Assembly: GCA_031269165.1 (NCBI GenBank)
Contig: JAISZQ010000260.1
Location: 1 to 11,900 of the forward strand
Direction: 5' to 3'
Length of the DNA stretch: 11,900 nt
Source: Spirochaetaceae bacterium
GTDB taxonomy: Bacteria > Spirochaetota > Spirochaetia > Treponematales > Breznakiellaceae
Part shown: positions 1 to 5,918 of the stretch, in pieces
Position numbering within the stretch: position 1 is the stretch's first letter
How the letters are laid out: the number at the start of each line of letters is the position of its first letter
The notes under the pieces: generated by a model
The model's input: the letters and a program-made list of their open reading frames with translations, nothing else
Database searches by the model: none
Told to the model about the DNA's origin: nothing
Position numbers and translations under genes: made by a program

Positions 1-1
1 C

Positions 2-113
2 CTGTTCCAAAACTCGGTTAGTTTTGACAGGCTCATGCAGTTTCTCAGGCTAAAGCCTTACGAAACTGCACTTTTTAAAGGTTGCTGTTCCAAAACTTGA
101 GGTTTTGGAACAG
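2..113. repeat. Cluster of three hairpins, GAGGCTGTTCCAAAAC family
   Basis: Three hairpins stand in a row. The first (2-30) pairs CTGT and CAAAAC with GTTTTG and ACAG, with a two-base bulge. The second (36-70) has 9-base arms TGCAGTTTC/GAAACTGCA enclosing an inner palindrome AGGCTAAAGCCT (47-58). The third (85-113) has perfect 12-base arms CTGTTCCAAAAC/GTTTTGGAACAG around a 5-base loop. Bases 85-118 recur identically at 10101-10134, and related ends occur near 8070-8263 and 11752-11767. This is therefore a dispersed family, not a single terminator. The third hairpin sits at the stop codon of the minus-strand gene ending at 116 and could also end or stabilise its mRNA, although no strong T-run follows it on that strand. 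Confidence 0.8.
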
Positions 114-115
114 CC

Positions 116-376
116 TCAACTAATACAACCATGTTTTTCGTCCAAGGCTTCTTCCAACTCTTTTTTGTAATCAAAACCGGGCGGCGCGGCTCTACGGTAC
201 TGCATAAACGACTGAAACGCGATACGCCTGGAATTCTGGTTTTCCTGTAGCGAGGAGGCGGTCTCAAGCGGCATAATATGAAGGGCGATTTTTGTCATTC
301 CACGAGGGATGGTTTTCGGTATTTCGAAAAAAACCCGGCGGTCCGCCGGCACTTCAATAGTTCGTTCGATAGTCAT
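116..376 (-). CDS. Small antitoxin-like protein (86 aa)
   Basis: The product is a soluble 86-residue protein with no signal peptide or membrane segment. The N-terminal part (residues 2-36) reads as short beta strands around ADRR, a conserved-looking IPRG and a hydrophobic-alternating stretch. The C-terminal part (about 60-81) is a charged helix with FDYKKELEEALDEK. I associate this layout with short antitoxin-like proteins common in Treponema genomes, but that is family memory, not a search result. A longer frame opens at 478, but its N-terminal extension runs through repeat DNA; the ATG at 376 sits exactly where a -10 element predicts transcription to start. No toxin gene overlaps or follows within the 115 bases before the window edge, where hairpins lie instead. 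It may be a solitary antitoxin or a stand-alone regulator. The last residues and the stop codon lie at the edge of the hairpin repeat. Confidence 0.6.
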   Translation of the reverse strand: MTIERTIEVPADRRVFFEIPKTIPRGMTKIALHIMPLETASSLQENQNSRRIAFQSFMQYRRAAPPGFDYKKELEEALDEKHGCIS

Positions 377-382
377 AGAATA

Positions 383-411
383 ATCATACCATGAAAAGCA
401 CAAAAACAAAA
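383..411 (-). promoter_or_regulatory. Extended -10 promoter, leaderless geometry
   Basis: Read on the minus strand, TATGAT (388 down to 383) is preceded by TG plus one base, an extended -10 motif. It is followed by 6 bases and then the ATG at 376. With standard spacing, +1 falls on the A of that ATG. There is no Shine-Dalgarno sequence before the ATG. The -35 region is a T-rich run (about TTTTGT at 17 bp spacing), a weak match that the extended -10 could compensate. Confidence 0.5.
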
Positions 412-464
412 AGGGGTAGCGCGCTTCGCGCGAATGGATAATGGAGAATGGCGTCGTGAAAGTC

Positions 465-508
465 GTCATTGCGAGCATACTGGATTGCCTCGCTCCGCTC
501 GCAATGAC
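465..508. repeat. Short palindromic GTCATTGCGAGC element
   Basis: Perfect 12-base inverted repeats GTCATTGCGAGC (465-476) and GCTCGCAATGAC (497-508) enclose TGGATTGCCT-like sequence. The same end sequence begins the larger element at 7618-7726, which carries an internal copy of GAAGCAATCCAG. This type of interspersed palindrome occurs in many bacterial genomes as a non-coding repeat. It lies in the gap between the antitoxin-like gene and the polyol operon. The rest of 377-630 shows only low-complexity ATGG/CCAT runs and no gene. Confidence 0.8.
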
Positions 509-630
509 GGAGGGCGGGCTTGCACTGACAGACGGGGGTGTGCGTTACGCTTCTTTCATTTTCCATTTCCCATTTTCAATTCCCCGCAGGGGTGGAATGT
601 GTCTAAAAAAGTGATGTTTTTCGTAAAAAA

Positions 631-649
631 TTGAGGATTTTGTCCTCAA
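631..649 (-). terminator. Possible minus-strand intrinsic terminator
   Basis: The 7-base arms TTGAGGA/TCCTCAA enclose a 5-base loop. On the minus strand the hairpin is followed at once by TTTTTT, the form of an intrinsic terminator. Its stem is short and only moderately GC-rich. No minus-strand gene runs into it here, so it may instead block antisense transcription or simply be an operator-like dyad upstream of the polyol operon. Confidence 0.35.
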
Positions 650-688
650 TTGTAAAGAAATTGTAAAAAATAGATAAATTTTTTATCT
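649..688 (+). promoter_or_regulatory. AT-rich region with phased repeats and dyad, candidate operator
   Basis: The octamer ATTGTAAA occurs at 649 and again at 660, 11 bases (one helical turn) apart. It is followed by a dyad AGATAAA-TTT-TTTATCT (672-688). The block is much richer in AT than the surrounding genes and is the main AT-rich patch upstream of the polyol operon. TTGTAA at 650 or 661 could also serve as a weak -35 element. This is pattern-based; no known regulator site is recognised. Confidence 0.35.
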
Positions 689-761
689 GGACGGCACGTA
701 TCCCTTCTTCTACACTGTATCTGTCCTTGAAGTGGGCGCACGGTGCGCGAAAGGAAGGGGG

Positions 762-789
762 TGCGCATTCAAACCGGTAGTGGTATACT
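762..789 (+). promoter_or_regulatory. Candidate promoter of the polyol operon
   Basis: TATACT (784-789) matches the -10 consensus at 5 of 6 positions and is preceded by TGG, an extended -10. The -35 region (TGCGCA at 762-767, 16 bp spacing) is poor, which fits an activator-dependent promoter. Predicted transcription start is near 796, giving a leader of about 88 bases that contains a run of seven G (810-816). Confidence 0.45.
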
Positions 790-824
790 GTTTGGAGAGA
801 CTGGAGGCAGGGGGGGCGACAACA

Positions 825-887
825 ATGGTGCCACGACTTCCCCGCCTTATTACAGAGCATTTTATATGCAAGGGAGTATGTGTATGA
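825..887 (+). other. Possible 20-codon leader ORF
   Basis: An ATG at 825, preceded by a G-rich stretch (GGAGG and the seven-G run), opens a 20-codon frame. Its TGA (885-887) overlaps the dehydrogenase ATG (884-886) as ATGA. That overlap would allow translational coupling. There is no family resemblance, and a frame this short arises easily by chance; the dehydrogenase has its own ribosome binding site. Confidence 0.2.
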
Positions 888-1960
888 GCAATTATCCAAA
901 GACGATGAAAGCGCTGGTGGCTTACAGTAAGACCGACTACCGCTTCGAGGGTGCCTATCCCACGCCTGAGTGCGGGGACGACGACATCATCATCAAGACT
1001 GAGGCGTGCGGGATCTGCGCGGGGGACCTCAAGTGCCGACACGGGGCGGCGATGTTCTGGGGGGACGGCGTGCAGCCTTCGTGGGTGAAGCCTCCTTTTA
1101 TACCGGGGCATGAATTTTTGGGGCCCATCGTCGAGATGGGGAAAAACGTGAAGGGCTTTTCTCTGGGCGACCGGGTGACGGCGGATCAAATCGTCCCCTG
1201 CGGCGAGTGCCGGTTTTGCAAGAGCGGCAAATACTGGATGTGCCAGCCTCACGCCATCTTCGGGTTTCAGACGGAGAACAACGGCGGGATGGCCGAATAT
1301 GTGCGCTATCCAAAGTCGGCGGTGATTCATCGGGTGCCTCAGGATATGCCGCTTGAGAAGGCCCTGCTCATCGAGCCTTACGGCTGTTCGAAGCACGCGG
1401 TCGACCGGGGGAATATTCAGTGCGACGACGTGGTGGTCATTTCGGGAGCGGGGACGCTGGGGCTGGGTATGGTAACCTATGCGGCGCTCAAACACCCCAA
1501 GGCGCTTATCGCGCTCGACATGGCCGATGCCCGGCTCGCTAAGGCGAAGGAATTCGGCGCGACGCATATTTTCAATCCCGGCAAACACGACGTTGCCGCT
1601 GAGATTATGAAGATGACGGGCGGTTACGGCTGCGACGTGTACATCGAAGCGACCGGTCATCCGTCAAGCGTTGTTCAAGGGCTGGGGCTGATTCGCAAAC
1701 TGGGAACCTTTGTCGAGTTTAGCGTTTTTGGCGAACCCGTCACGGTTGACTGGTCGATCATCGGCGACCGCAAGGAACTGGACATTTTCGGCTCCCACCT
1801 GAGCCCCTACTGTTTCCCCTATGTGATAGACGGCATCGCGTCCGGCAGTCTCAAGACGGACGGCGTTATCAAAACGATGTTCCGGCTGGAGGAATGGGAA
1901 AAGGGCTTTGAATACGCGACCGGAAAGCACGGCGACTTGAAGGTGGCGTTGATACCCTAA
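884..1960 (+). CDS. Zinc-dependent polyol dehydrogenase (MDR family)
   Basis: This 358-residue medium-chain dehydrogenase should oxidise a secondary hydroxyl of a sugar alcohol to a ketose with NAD+ in the cytoplasm. Catalytic zinc ligands appear as Cys45 in CGICAGD and His76-Glu77 in PGHE, with Glu164 in the IEP motif. Structural zinc cysteines are 106, 109, 112 and 120. The Rossmann loop GAGTLGLG spans 188-195, and Asp212 at the end of the second strand favours NAD over NADP. AMFWGDG (57-63) and the block around GDRKELDIFGSHLSPY (294-309) resemble enzymes annotated as erythritol/L-threitol dehydrogenase; L-arabinitol or xylitol are alternatives given the neighbours. The frame is open from 743, but GGGAG seven bases before the ATG at 884 fixes this start. 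It is first in a three-gene operon, with the kinase starting 11 bases after its stop. Confidence 0.9.
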   Translation: MSNYPKTMKALVAYSKTDYRFEGAYPTPECGDDDIIIKTEACGICAGDLKCRHGAAMFWGDGVQPSWVKPPFIPGHEFLGPIVEMGKNVKGFSLGDRVTADQIVPCGECRFCKSGKYWMCQPHAIFGFQTENNGGMAEYVRYPKSAVIHRVPQDMPLEKALLIEPYGCSKHAVDRGNIQCDDVVVISGAGTLGLGMVTYAALKHPKALIALDMADARLAKAKEFGATHIFNPGKHDVAAEIMKMTGGYGCDVYIEATGHPSSVVQGLGLIRKLGTFVEFSVFGEPVTVDWSIIGDRKELDIFGSHLSPYCFPYVIDGIASGSLKTDGVIKTMFRLEEWEKGFEYATGKHGDLKVALIP

Positions 1961-1971
1961 AGGACACCCTC

Positions 1972-3483
1972 ATGGAAAAACTATTGCTTGGCCTGGACAA
2001 CGGCGGGACGATGATCAAGGCGGCGCTGTTCACCCTTGACGGAAGGGAGATCGGCGTTGCCTCGCGGACGACGGAAACGAGTACGCCTCACCCCGGCTGG
2101 ACGGAGCGGGACATGGAGACGCTCTGGGAACAGAACTGCGCCTGTGTGCGGCAGGTGCTCGCGGACACCGGGGCCGCGCCGGACTCGATTGCGGGGGTCG
2201 CGGTGTGCGGGCACGGCAAGGGGCTTTATGCGTGGGGAAAAGACGGGAAGCCCGCGTATCCGGGCATCATCTCCACCGACAACCGCGCATGGAAGTTTCC
2301 TGAAAAGTGGAAGGCCGAGGGCACCCATGCCCGGCTCTACGACCGGCTCTGTCAGCAGTTTATGGCCTGTCAGCAGGTGTCACTTTTGGCGTGGTTGCGG
2401 GAACACGACCGGAAGACCTACGACAACATCCGCTGGGCGTTCTCGGTTATCGATTATATCCGTTATCGCTTGGCCGGGGAGGCGTACAGCGAGGCGACCA
2501 ACATCTCCGGTTCCGGTCTTATCAACGTGCGGGATGCCCGTATTGATGCGGACCTGCTTGCCGCGCTCGGCATCCCCGAAGCCGTCGATATGATTCCTCC
2601 TATCCGGTATTCAAGCGAAAAACTGGGGGCGATTACGCGGACGGCGGCGGAAAAGACGGGCCTCCGGGCGGGGACTCCGGTGGCGGGCGGAATGTTCGAC
2701 ATTGATTCCTGCGCCATCGCCATGTCGGTAACCAAGCCGGACGATTTCTGCACGATAACCGGAACGTGGACGATCAACGAGTTTATCTCGAAAACGCCGA
2801 TTACGGGGACGCGTATCGCCATGAATTCCCTGTACGCGATACCGGGGTTTTTCCTGATTGAGGAATCGAGTTCTTCGGGCGCGGGCAACCTTGAATGGGT
2901 TATTCACAACTGCTTTCATAACGAGACGGTTCCGGCGGGGAAAAAGTTGTATGTGTCCCTCGACGAGATGGCGGCGAGTGTCCCCGCAGACGAGTGCGAC
3001 GTGTACTTCCTGCCGTTCTTGCAGGGTTCGAACCGGCATCCTTTGGCGAAGGCGAGTTTTGTCGGGTTGACCAGCTTTCACACGAGGGCCCATCTCTTGC
3101 GCTCGGTGTATGAGGGCGTGGTGTTCTCGGCGAAAAGCCACATCGACAAGTTGCTTTCGGTGCGGGAAAGGCCGGAGGCGGTTCGTATGGCGGGCGGCGC
3201 GGCCAATTCACCGTTTTGGGTACAACTGTTTGCCGACATTCTGGAACTTCCCATCGAAACCGTAACCGGCGTGAAGGAACTCGGCGCGTTGGGTAGTGCT
3301 ATGGCCGCCGCAGTTGCCGCCGGAATCTACCATGATTACCACGAAGCCGCATCGGCGATGGTCCGTATCGCGCCTCCCGTCGACCCCGACCCCCGCATGG
3401 CGGCCATCTATCGTGCCAAGTACGAAAAATACACCGCCGTCTGCGCCGCTCTGGATACGGTCTGGCACCGTTTCGAGGTCTGA
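1972..3483 (+). CDS. lyxK: FGGY carbohydrate kinase, L-xylulose kinase-like
   Basis: This 503-residue cytoplasmic sugar kinase should phosphorylate a ketose (probably L-xylulose or a related ketopentose or tetrulose) with ATP. The N-terminal phosphate loop GLDNGGTMIKA (7-17) and the C-terminal GGAANSPFW segment mark the two actin-like FGGY domains. The catalytic base is expected at Asp243 in GGMFDID. CGHGKGLYAW (79-88), SSGAGNLEW (301-309) and FLPFLQGSN match my memory of E. coli LyxK (498 aa) more closely than xylulokinase or glycerol kinase. The start has AAAGGA about seven bases upstream. It is the middle gene of the operon, and only 5 bases separate its stop from the epimerase start. FGGY substrate calls by resemblance are often wrong, so the family is certain and the substrate is not. 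Confidence 0.88.
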   Translation: MEKLLLGLDNGGTMIKAALFTLDGREIGVASRTTETSTPHPGWTERDMETLWEQNCACVRQVLADTGAAPDSIAGVAVCGHGKGLYAWGKDGKPAYPGIISTDNRAWKFPEKWKAEGTHARLYDRLCQQFMACQQVSLLAWLREHDRKTYDNIRWAFSVIDYIRYRLAGEAYSEATNISGSGLINVRDARIDADLLAALGIPEAVDMIPPIRYSSEKLGAITRTAAEKTGLRAGTPVAGGMFDIDSCAIAMSVTKPDDFCTITGTWTINEFISKTPITGTRIAMNSLYAIPGFFLIEESSSSGAGNLEWVIHNCFHNETVPAGKKLYVSLDEMAASVPADECDVYFLPFLQGSNRHPLAKASFVGLTSFHTRAHLLRSVYEGVVFSAKSHIDKLLSVRERPEAVRMAGGAANSPFWVQLFADILELPIETVTGVKELGALGSAMAAAVAAGIYHDYHEAASAMVRIAPPVDPDPRMAAIYRAKYEKYTAVCAALDTVWHRFEV

Positions 3484-3488
3484 AAACG

Positions 3489-4379
3489 ATGTCCGCCTAT
3501 CAACTGGGCCTCTACGAAAAGGCCATGCCCGGAAATCTTACGCTTGAAGAAAAACTGGCGGCGGCCGGGGAAGCGGGCTATGATTTTCTTGAACTGTCGA
3601 TAGACGAGACCGACGAGAAGCTCGCCCGCCTTGACTGGACGGATAGCGAGGTATGCGCGTTACGCCGGAGCATCGAACAAACGGGAACACCGATCCGGTC
3701 GATATGTCTCAGCGGCCACCGCCGGTTCCCCTTGGGCGATCCTGACGCGGCCACCCGAACCCGGAGCCTTGCCATCATGGAAAAGGCCGTCCGGCTCGCC
3801 GCCCGTCTGGGCGCGCGCGTCATTCAGATCGCGGGCTACGACGTGTATTACAAGCCGGGGGACGAGGCCACCCGCGCCTACTTTGCCGAAAACCTCGCCC
3901 GCTCGGTGGAGATCGCCGCCGCCCATGCGGTCATGCTGGCCTTTGAGACGATGGAGACCCCCTTCCTCAACACGGTGGAAAAAGCCGTCTCTTGGGTAGA
4001 CCGGATACGTTCCCCCTACCTTGCCGTCTACCCCGATCTCGGCAACATCACCTGCGCGGCAGACGGCGACCGGAACCGTGTCCACGCCGACCTAGAAAGC
4101 GGACGCGGCCATATCGCCGCCCTGCACCTCAAAGAGACAAAACCCGGCGTCTTTCGGGAAGTCCCCTACGGCTCAGGCCACGTTGACTTTGCGGGCGGCA
4201 TCCAAAGCGCGTGGAACTTGGGCGTGCGGATGTACACGGCGGAGTTCTGGTGGACCGGCGGTGTCCCGTACGATGGTCGCGCATGGAAAACACTCCTGCA
4301 CGAGAACGCTCGGTTTCTCCGTGGATATTTCCCGGCAGACGGCGCATCCCAGGAGCCTGTGGGACTTAGCAAAAAATAG
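3489..4379 (+). CDS. ulaE: L-xylulose-5-phosphate 3-epimerase (UlaE/SgbU type)
   Basis: This 296-residue TIM-barrel epimerase of the xylose-isomerase-like superfamily should convert L-xylulose 5-phosphate to L-ribulose 5-phosphate. It closely follows E. coli UlaE: LGLYEKAMP near the N-terminus, SIDETDEKLARLDW (37-50), SGHRRFPLG (75-83), QIAGYDVYY (113-121) and LKETKPGVF (214-222). The four UlaE metal ligands map to Glu153, Asp183, His213 and Glu252. The start lies 5 bases after the kinase stop with GAGG upstream, so the two are probably coupled. The next enzyme, an AraD/UlaF 4-epimerase leading to D-xylulose 5-phosphate, is not in the window. The C-terminal residues SQEPVGLSKK are encoded by one arm of an inverted repeat (4351-4369 pairs with 4486-4504), so the natural end was probably altered by repeat insertion. 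Confidence 0.9.
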   Translation: MSAYQLGLYEKAMPGNLTLEEKLAAAGEAGYDFLELSIDETDEKLARLDWTDSEVCALRRSIEQTGTPIRSICLSGHRRFPLGDPDAATRTRSLAIMEKAVRLAARLGARVIQIAGYDVYYKPGDEATRAYFAENLARSVEIAAAHAVMLAFETMETPFLNTVEKAVSWVDRIRSPYLAVYPDLGNITCAADGDRNRVHADLESGRGHIAALHLKETKPGVFREVPYGSGHVDFAGGIQSAWNLGVRMYTAEFWWTGGVPYDGRAWKTLLHENARFLRGYFPADGASQEPVGLSKK

Positions 4380-4504
4380 GAAATAATACACGAAAATACT
4401 GATTTTAACCTAATCAAAATACTAAAAACGGCTTATTTATCGGGGTTTTTGCACTATTTTTTGCGAAAAAAAGCGCGAAAATTTTCTAAGTCCCACAGAC
4501 TCCT
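4351..4504. repeat. Inverted-repeat element overlapping the epimerase 3' end
   Basis: Arms of 19 bases at 4351-4369 and 4486-4504 match at 18 of 19 positions (left arm AGGAGCCTGTGGGACTTAG). A second nested pair, GCAAAAAATAG at 4369-4379 and CTATTTTTTGC at 4453-4463, lies inside. The interior is strongly AT-rich and carries no gene. The left arm lies inside the last codons of the epimerase. The structure resembles a non-autonomous insertion (MITE-like) element; it may also act as the operon's 3' structure. Confidence 0.7.
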
Positions 4505-4521
4505 AGAGACAGCACGTTGCG

Positions 4522-4740
4522 CCGGTAGCACAGCCGCCTGTAGGTGGTGTTCACCCGGCATATCGACACGCTATCTAAACAGTTCCCGCCAAAAGGCGTG
4601 CTATTCGGTATCGCTACCCCCACCGCTAGCCACCCGTTCAACAGTACCCGTCCAAAAAGCGTGCTATGCGGTACGGCAATCCCCACCAGCAACCGCCCGC
4701 TCAACACTACCCGTCCCAAGAAGGCGTGTTGCTTGGCGCG
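4522..4740. repeat. 62-63-bp tandem repeats with adjacent CCGGTAGCACA module
   Basis: Two and a half units start at 4576, 4638 and 4701 (spacing 62 and 63). Each contains AACA-T-CCCG-C-AA-A--GCGTG followed by a conserved CGGTA in the first two. A module with CCGGTAGCACA and a CCGCCT--AGG-GG dyad precedes them (4522-4546). The same unit and module recur at 7553-7611 and 7738-7821. On the minus strand the 63-base period keeps one frame open, giving 21-residue peptide repeats with an IP-STLFGRV-type core. No start signal supports real translation. The remaining bases of 4380-4800 show no other gene. Confidence 0.75.
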
Positions 4741-4800
4741 GCTATTTCATCTGGTTGCATATCGACCCGTTATTTTACCAAATAGCACGATTGCACCAAA

Positions 4801-4829
4801 TTGACGTTTTTGCGGTTTCATCGTAGAAT
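4801..4829 (+). promoter_or_regulatory. Leaderless promoter of the cyclase-like pair
   Basis: TTGACG (4801-4806), a 17-bp spacer and TAGAAT (4824-4829) match the sigma-70 consensus at 5 of 6 positions in each hexamer. Six bases separate the -10 from the ATG at 4836, so +1 is predicted on the A of the start codon. No Shine-Dalgarno sequence precedes the ATG, consistent with a leaderless transcript. Confidence 0.7.
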
Positions 4830-4835
4830 AACGGT

Positions 4836-5918
4836 ATGCGTGTCGGCGTCCCGTTCCCGCTGAAAACAAAATCGTTGCTGATAACCGCGGGTATTCTCGT
4901 GCCGCTCCTTGCCGCATTGAATGGTGCCGCATGGTTTTACGGGTTTTCCCTGCCGATCGAGCGTCTCGTGTCCGAATGGGGGATTTCGCTGGACGTTGAT
5001 CGGAGCGCGCTGGCCGCATATCCGTCATGGCTGGGGAACATCGCGCTGTCGGCGGCGATTCTGTTTATCGGGCTGGTTGCGGCAGGGGTCCGCGCTTCGT
5101 TTGCCGCGCAACGTATCGTGCGGCTCATCAATGCGGTGGAGTGTTTTGAGGACGGCCATTTCGACATCCCCGTGCAGGTGGGGCGCGGCAGTATCGCGGC
5201 ACTTGAAAAGAGTCTTGCCCGAATGGGGCGCAGTCTTGCGGTGATGCGGCAATTCGTCAATAAAAACGCGGTCGATCTTGCGCGAAAAGACCATCTGTCC
5301 CCCACCGCCGAAAGCCCTGATGTTACGCTCGCCGTGTTCAGAATCAACAATTACCACAAACTGGCCCCCCTTACCGCCCCGGAGCGGATGAATGAACTGG
5401 TAAATGAATTTCTTGCGCGGATCGTTCCTGCCATCACGAAGACGGGCGGGGCGGTGAACAAGACATGGACGATTGACGATTTTTATGTGCTGGCGGTCTG
5501 GGGCGATTCGTCGCTGACCCCGGATCTGAATAGGGACGCCATTGCTGCCCTGCGATCCTGTGTTCTGGTCCGTTCCGTGGTCAAAACGATGAATCGGGAT
5601 ACGCGTATCCGTGCCGAACGGGCGGGCTCTGTCCGGTATCCCCAGTTCAACGTTGCGATGGGGCTGGATTCGGGGGAAGCGCTTGTCGGCCCGGCTGGGA
5701 CCAGCGAGCGGAAAGAGTACAGCATACTGGGCGAAGTGGTGAAAAACGCGGTGAGGAGTACCCGGATCGGCGCGAAAACCGGAAGACAGATCGTGATGAC
5801 CGAACGGACGTTCAATCTGGGCGGCACTCATTTCATCGTGAAAAAACTGCCGGGAAAAAACGCGGCGTATTTTTCGCTCGTCAAACCCGTAATCGGAGCC
5901 AAACATGCCCTCCCTTAA
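4836..5918 (+). CDS. Membrane protein with degenerate class III cyclase domain
   Basis: This 360-residue protein has two membrane helices (about 13-35 and 65-88) with a short outer loop, a HAMP-like linker (about 89-145) and a cyclase homology domain (about 160-350). Key sites are degraded: the first metal Asp of the usual F-x-D-I motif is Arg169 (FRINNY). Aligning on AVWG puts the second metal site at Phe216, next to Asp214-Asp215. The transition-state Asn is Lys303 in GEVVKNAVR, although Arg307 remains. It is therefore probably not an active adenylate cyclase by itself and may be a regulatory partner or a nucleotide sensor. The start follows a leaderless promoter. Its stop lies 14 bases inside the next gene, which encodes a second cyclase-like domain, suggesting the two act as a complex. 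Confidence 0.8.
   Translation: MRVGVPFPLKTKSLLITAGILVPLLAALNGAAWFYGFSLPIERLVSEWGISLDVDRSALAAYPSWLGNIALSAAILFIGLVAAGVRASFAAQRIVRLINAVECFEDGHFDIPVQVGRGSIAALEKSLARMGRSLAVMRQFVNKNAVDLARKDHLSPTAESPDVTLAVFRINNYHKLAPLTAPERMNELVNEFLARIVPAITKTGGAVNKTWTIDDFYVLAVWGDSSLTPDLNRDAIAALRSCVLVRSVVKTMNRDTRIRAERAGSVRYPQFNVAMGLDSGEALVGPAGTSERKEYSILGEVVKNAVRSTRIGAKTGRQIVMTERTFNLGGTHFIVKKLPGKNAAYFSLVKPVIGAKHALP

Noticed and set aside
710..1660. Long minus-strand open frame of 316 codons opposite the dehydrogenase
   Set aside because: It is a shadow of a GC-rich gene: the plus strand has the full dehydrogenase motif set, and the minus frame shows no domain and is rich in His, Arg and Pro.
4576..4735. Possible CRISPR array
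   Set aside because: The 62-63-bp units are contiguous and diverged along their whole length, with no short exact repeats alternating with unique spacers, and there are no cas genes.
4449..4826. Plus-strand frame of 125 codons between epimerase and cyclase genes
   Set aside because: It runs entirely through the inverted repeat and the 63-bp tandem repeats; no ribosome binding site or domain.
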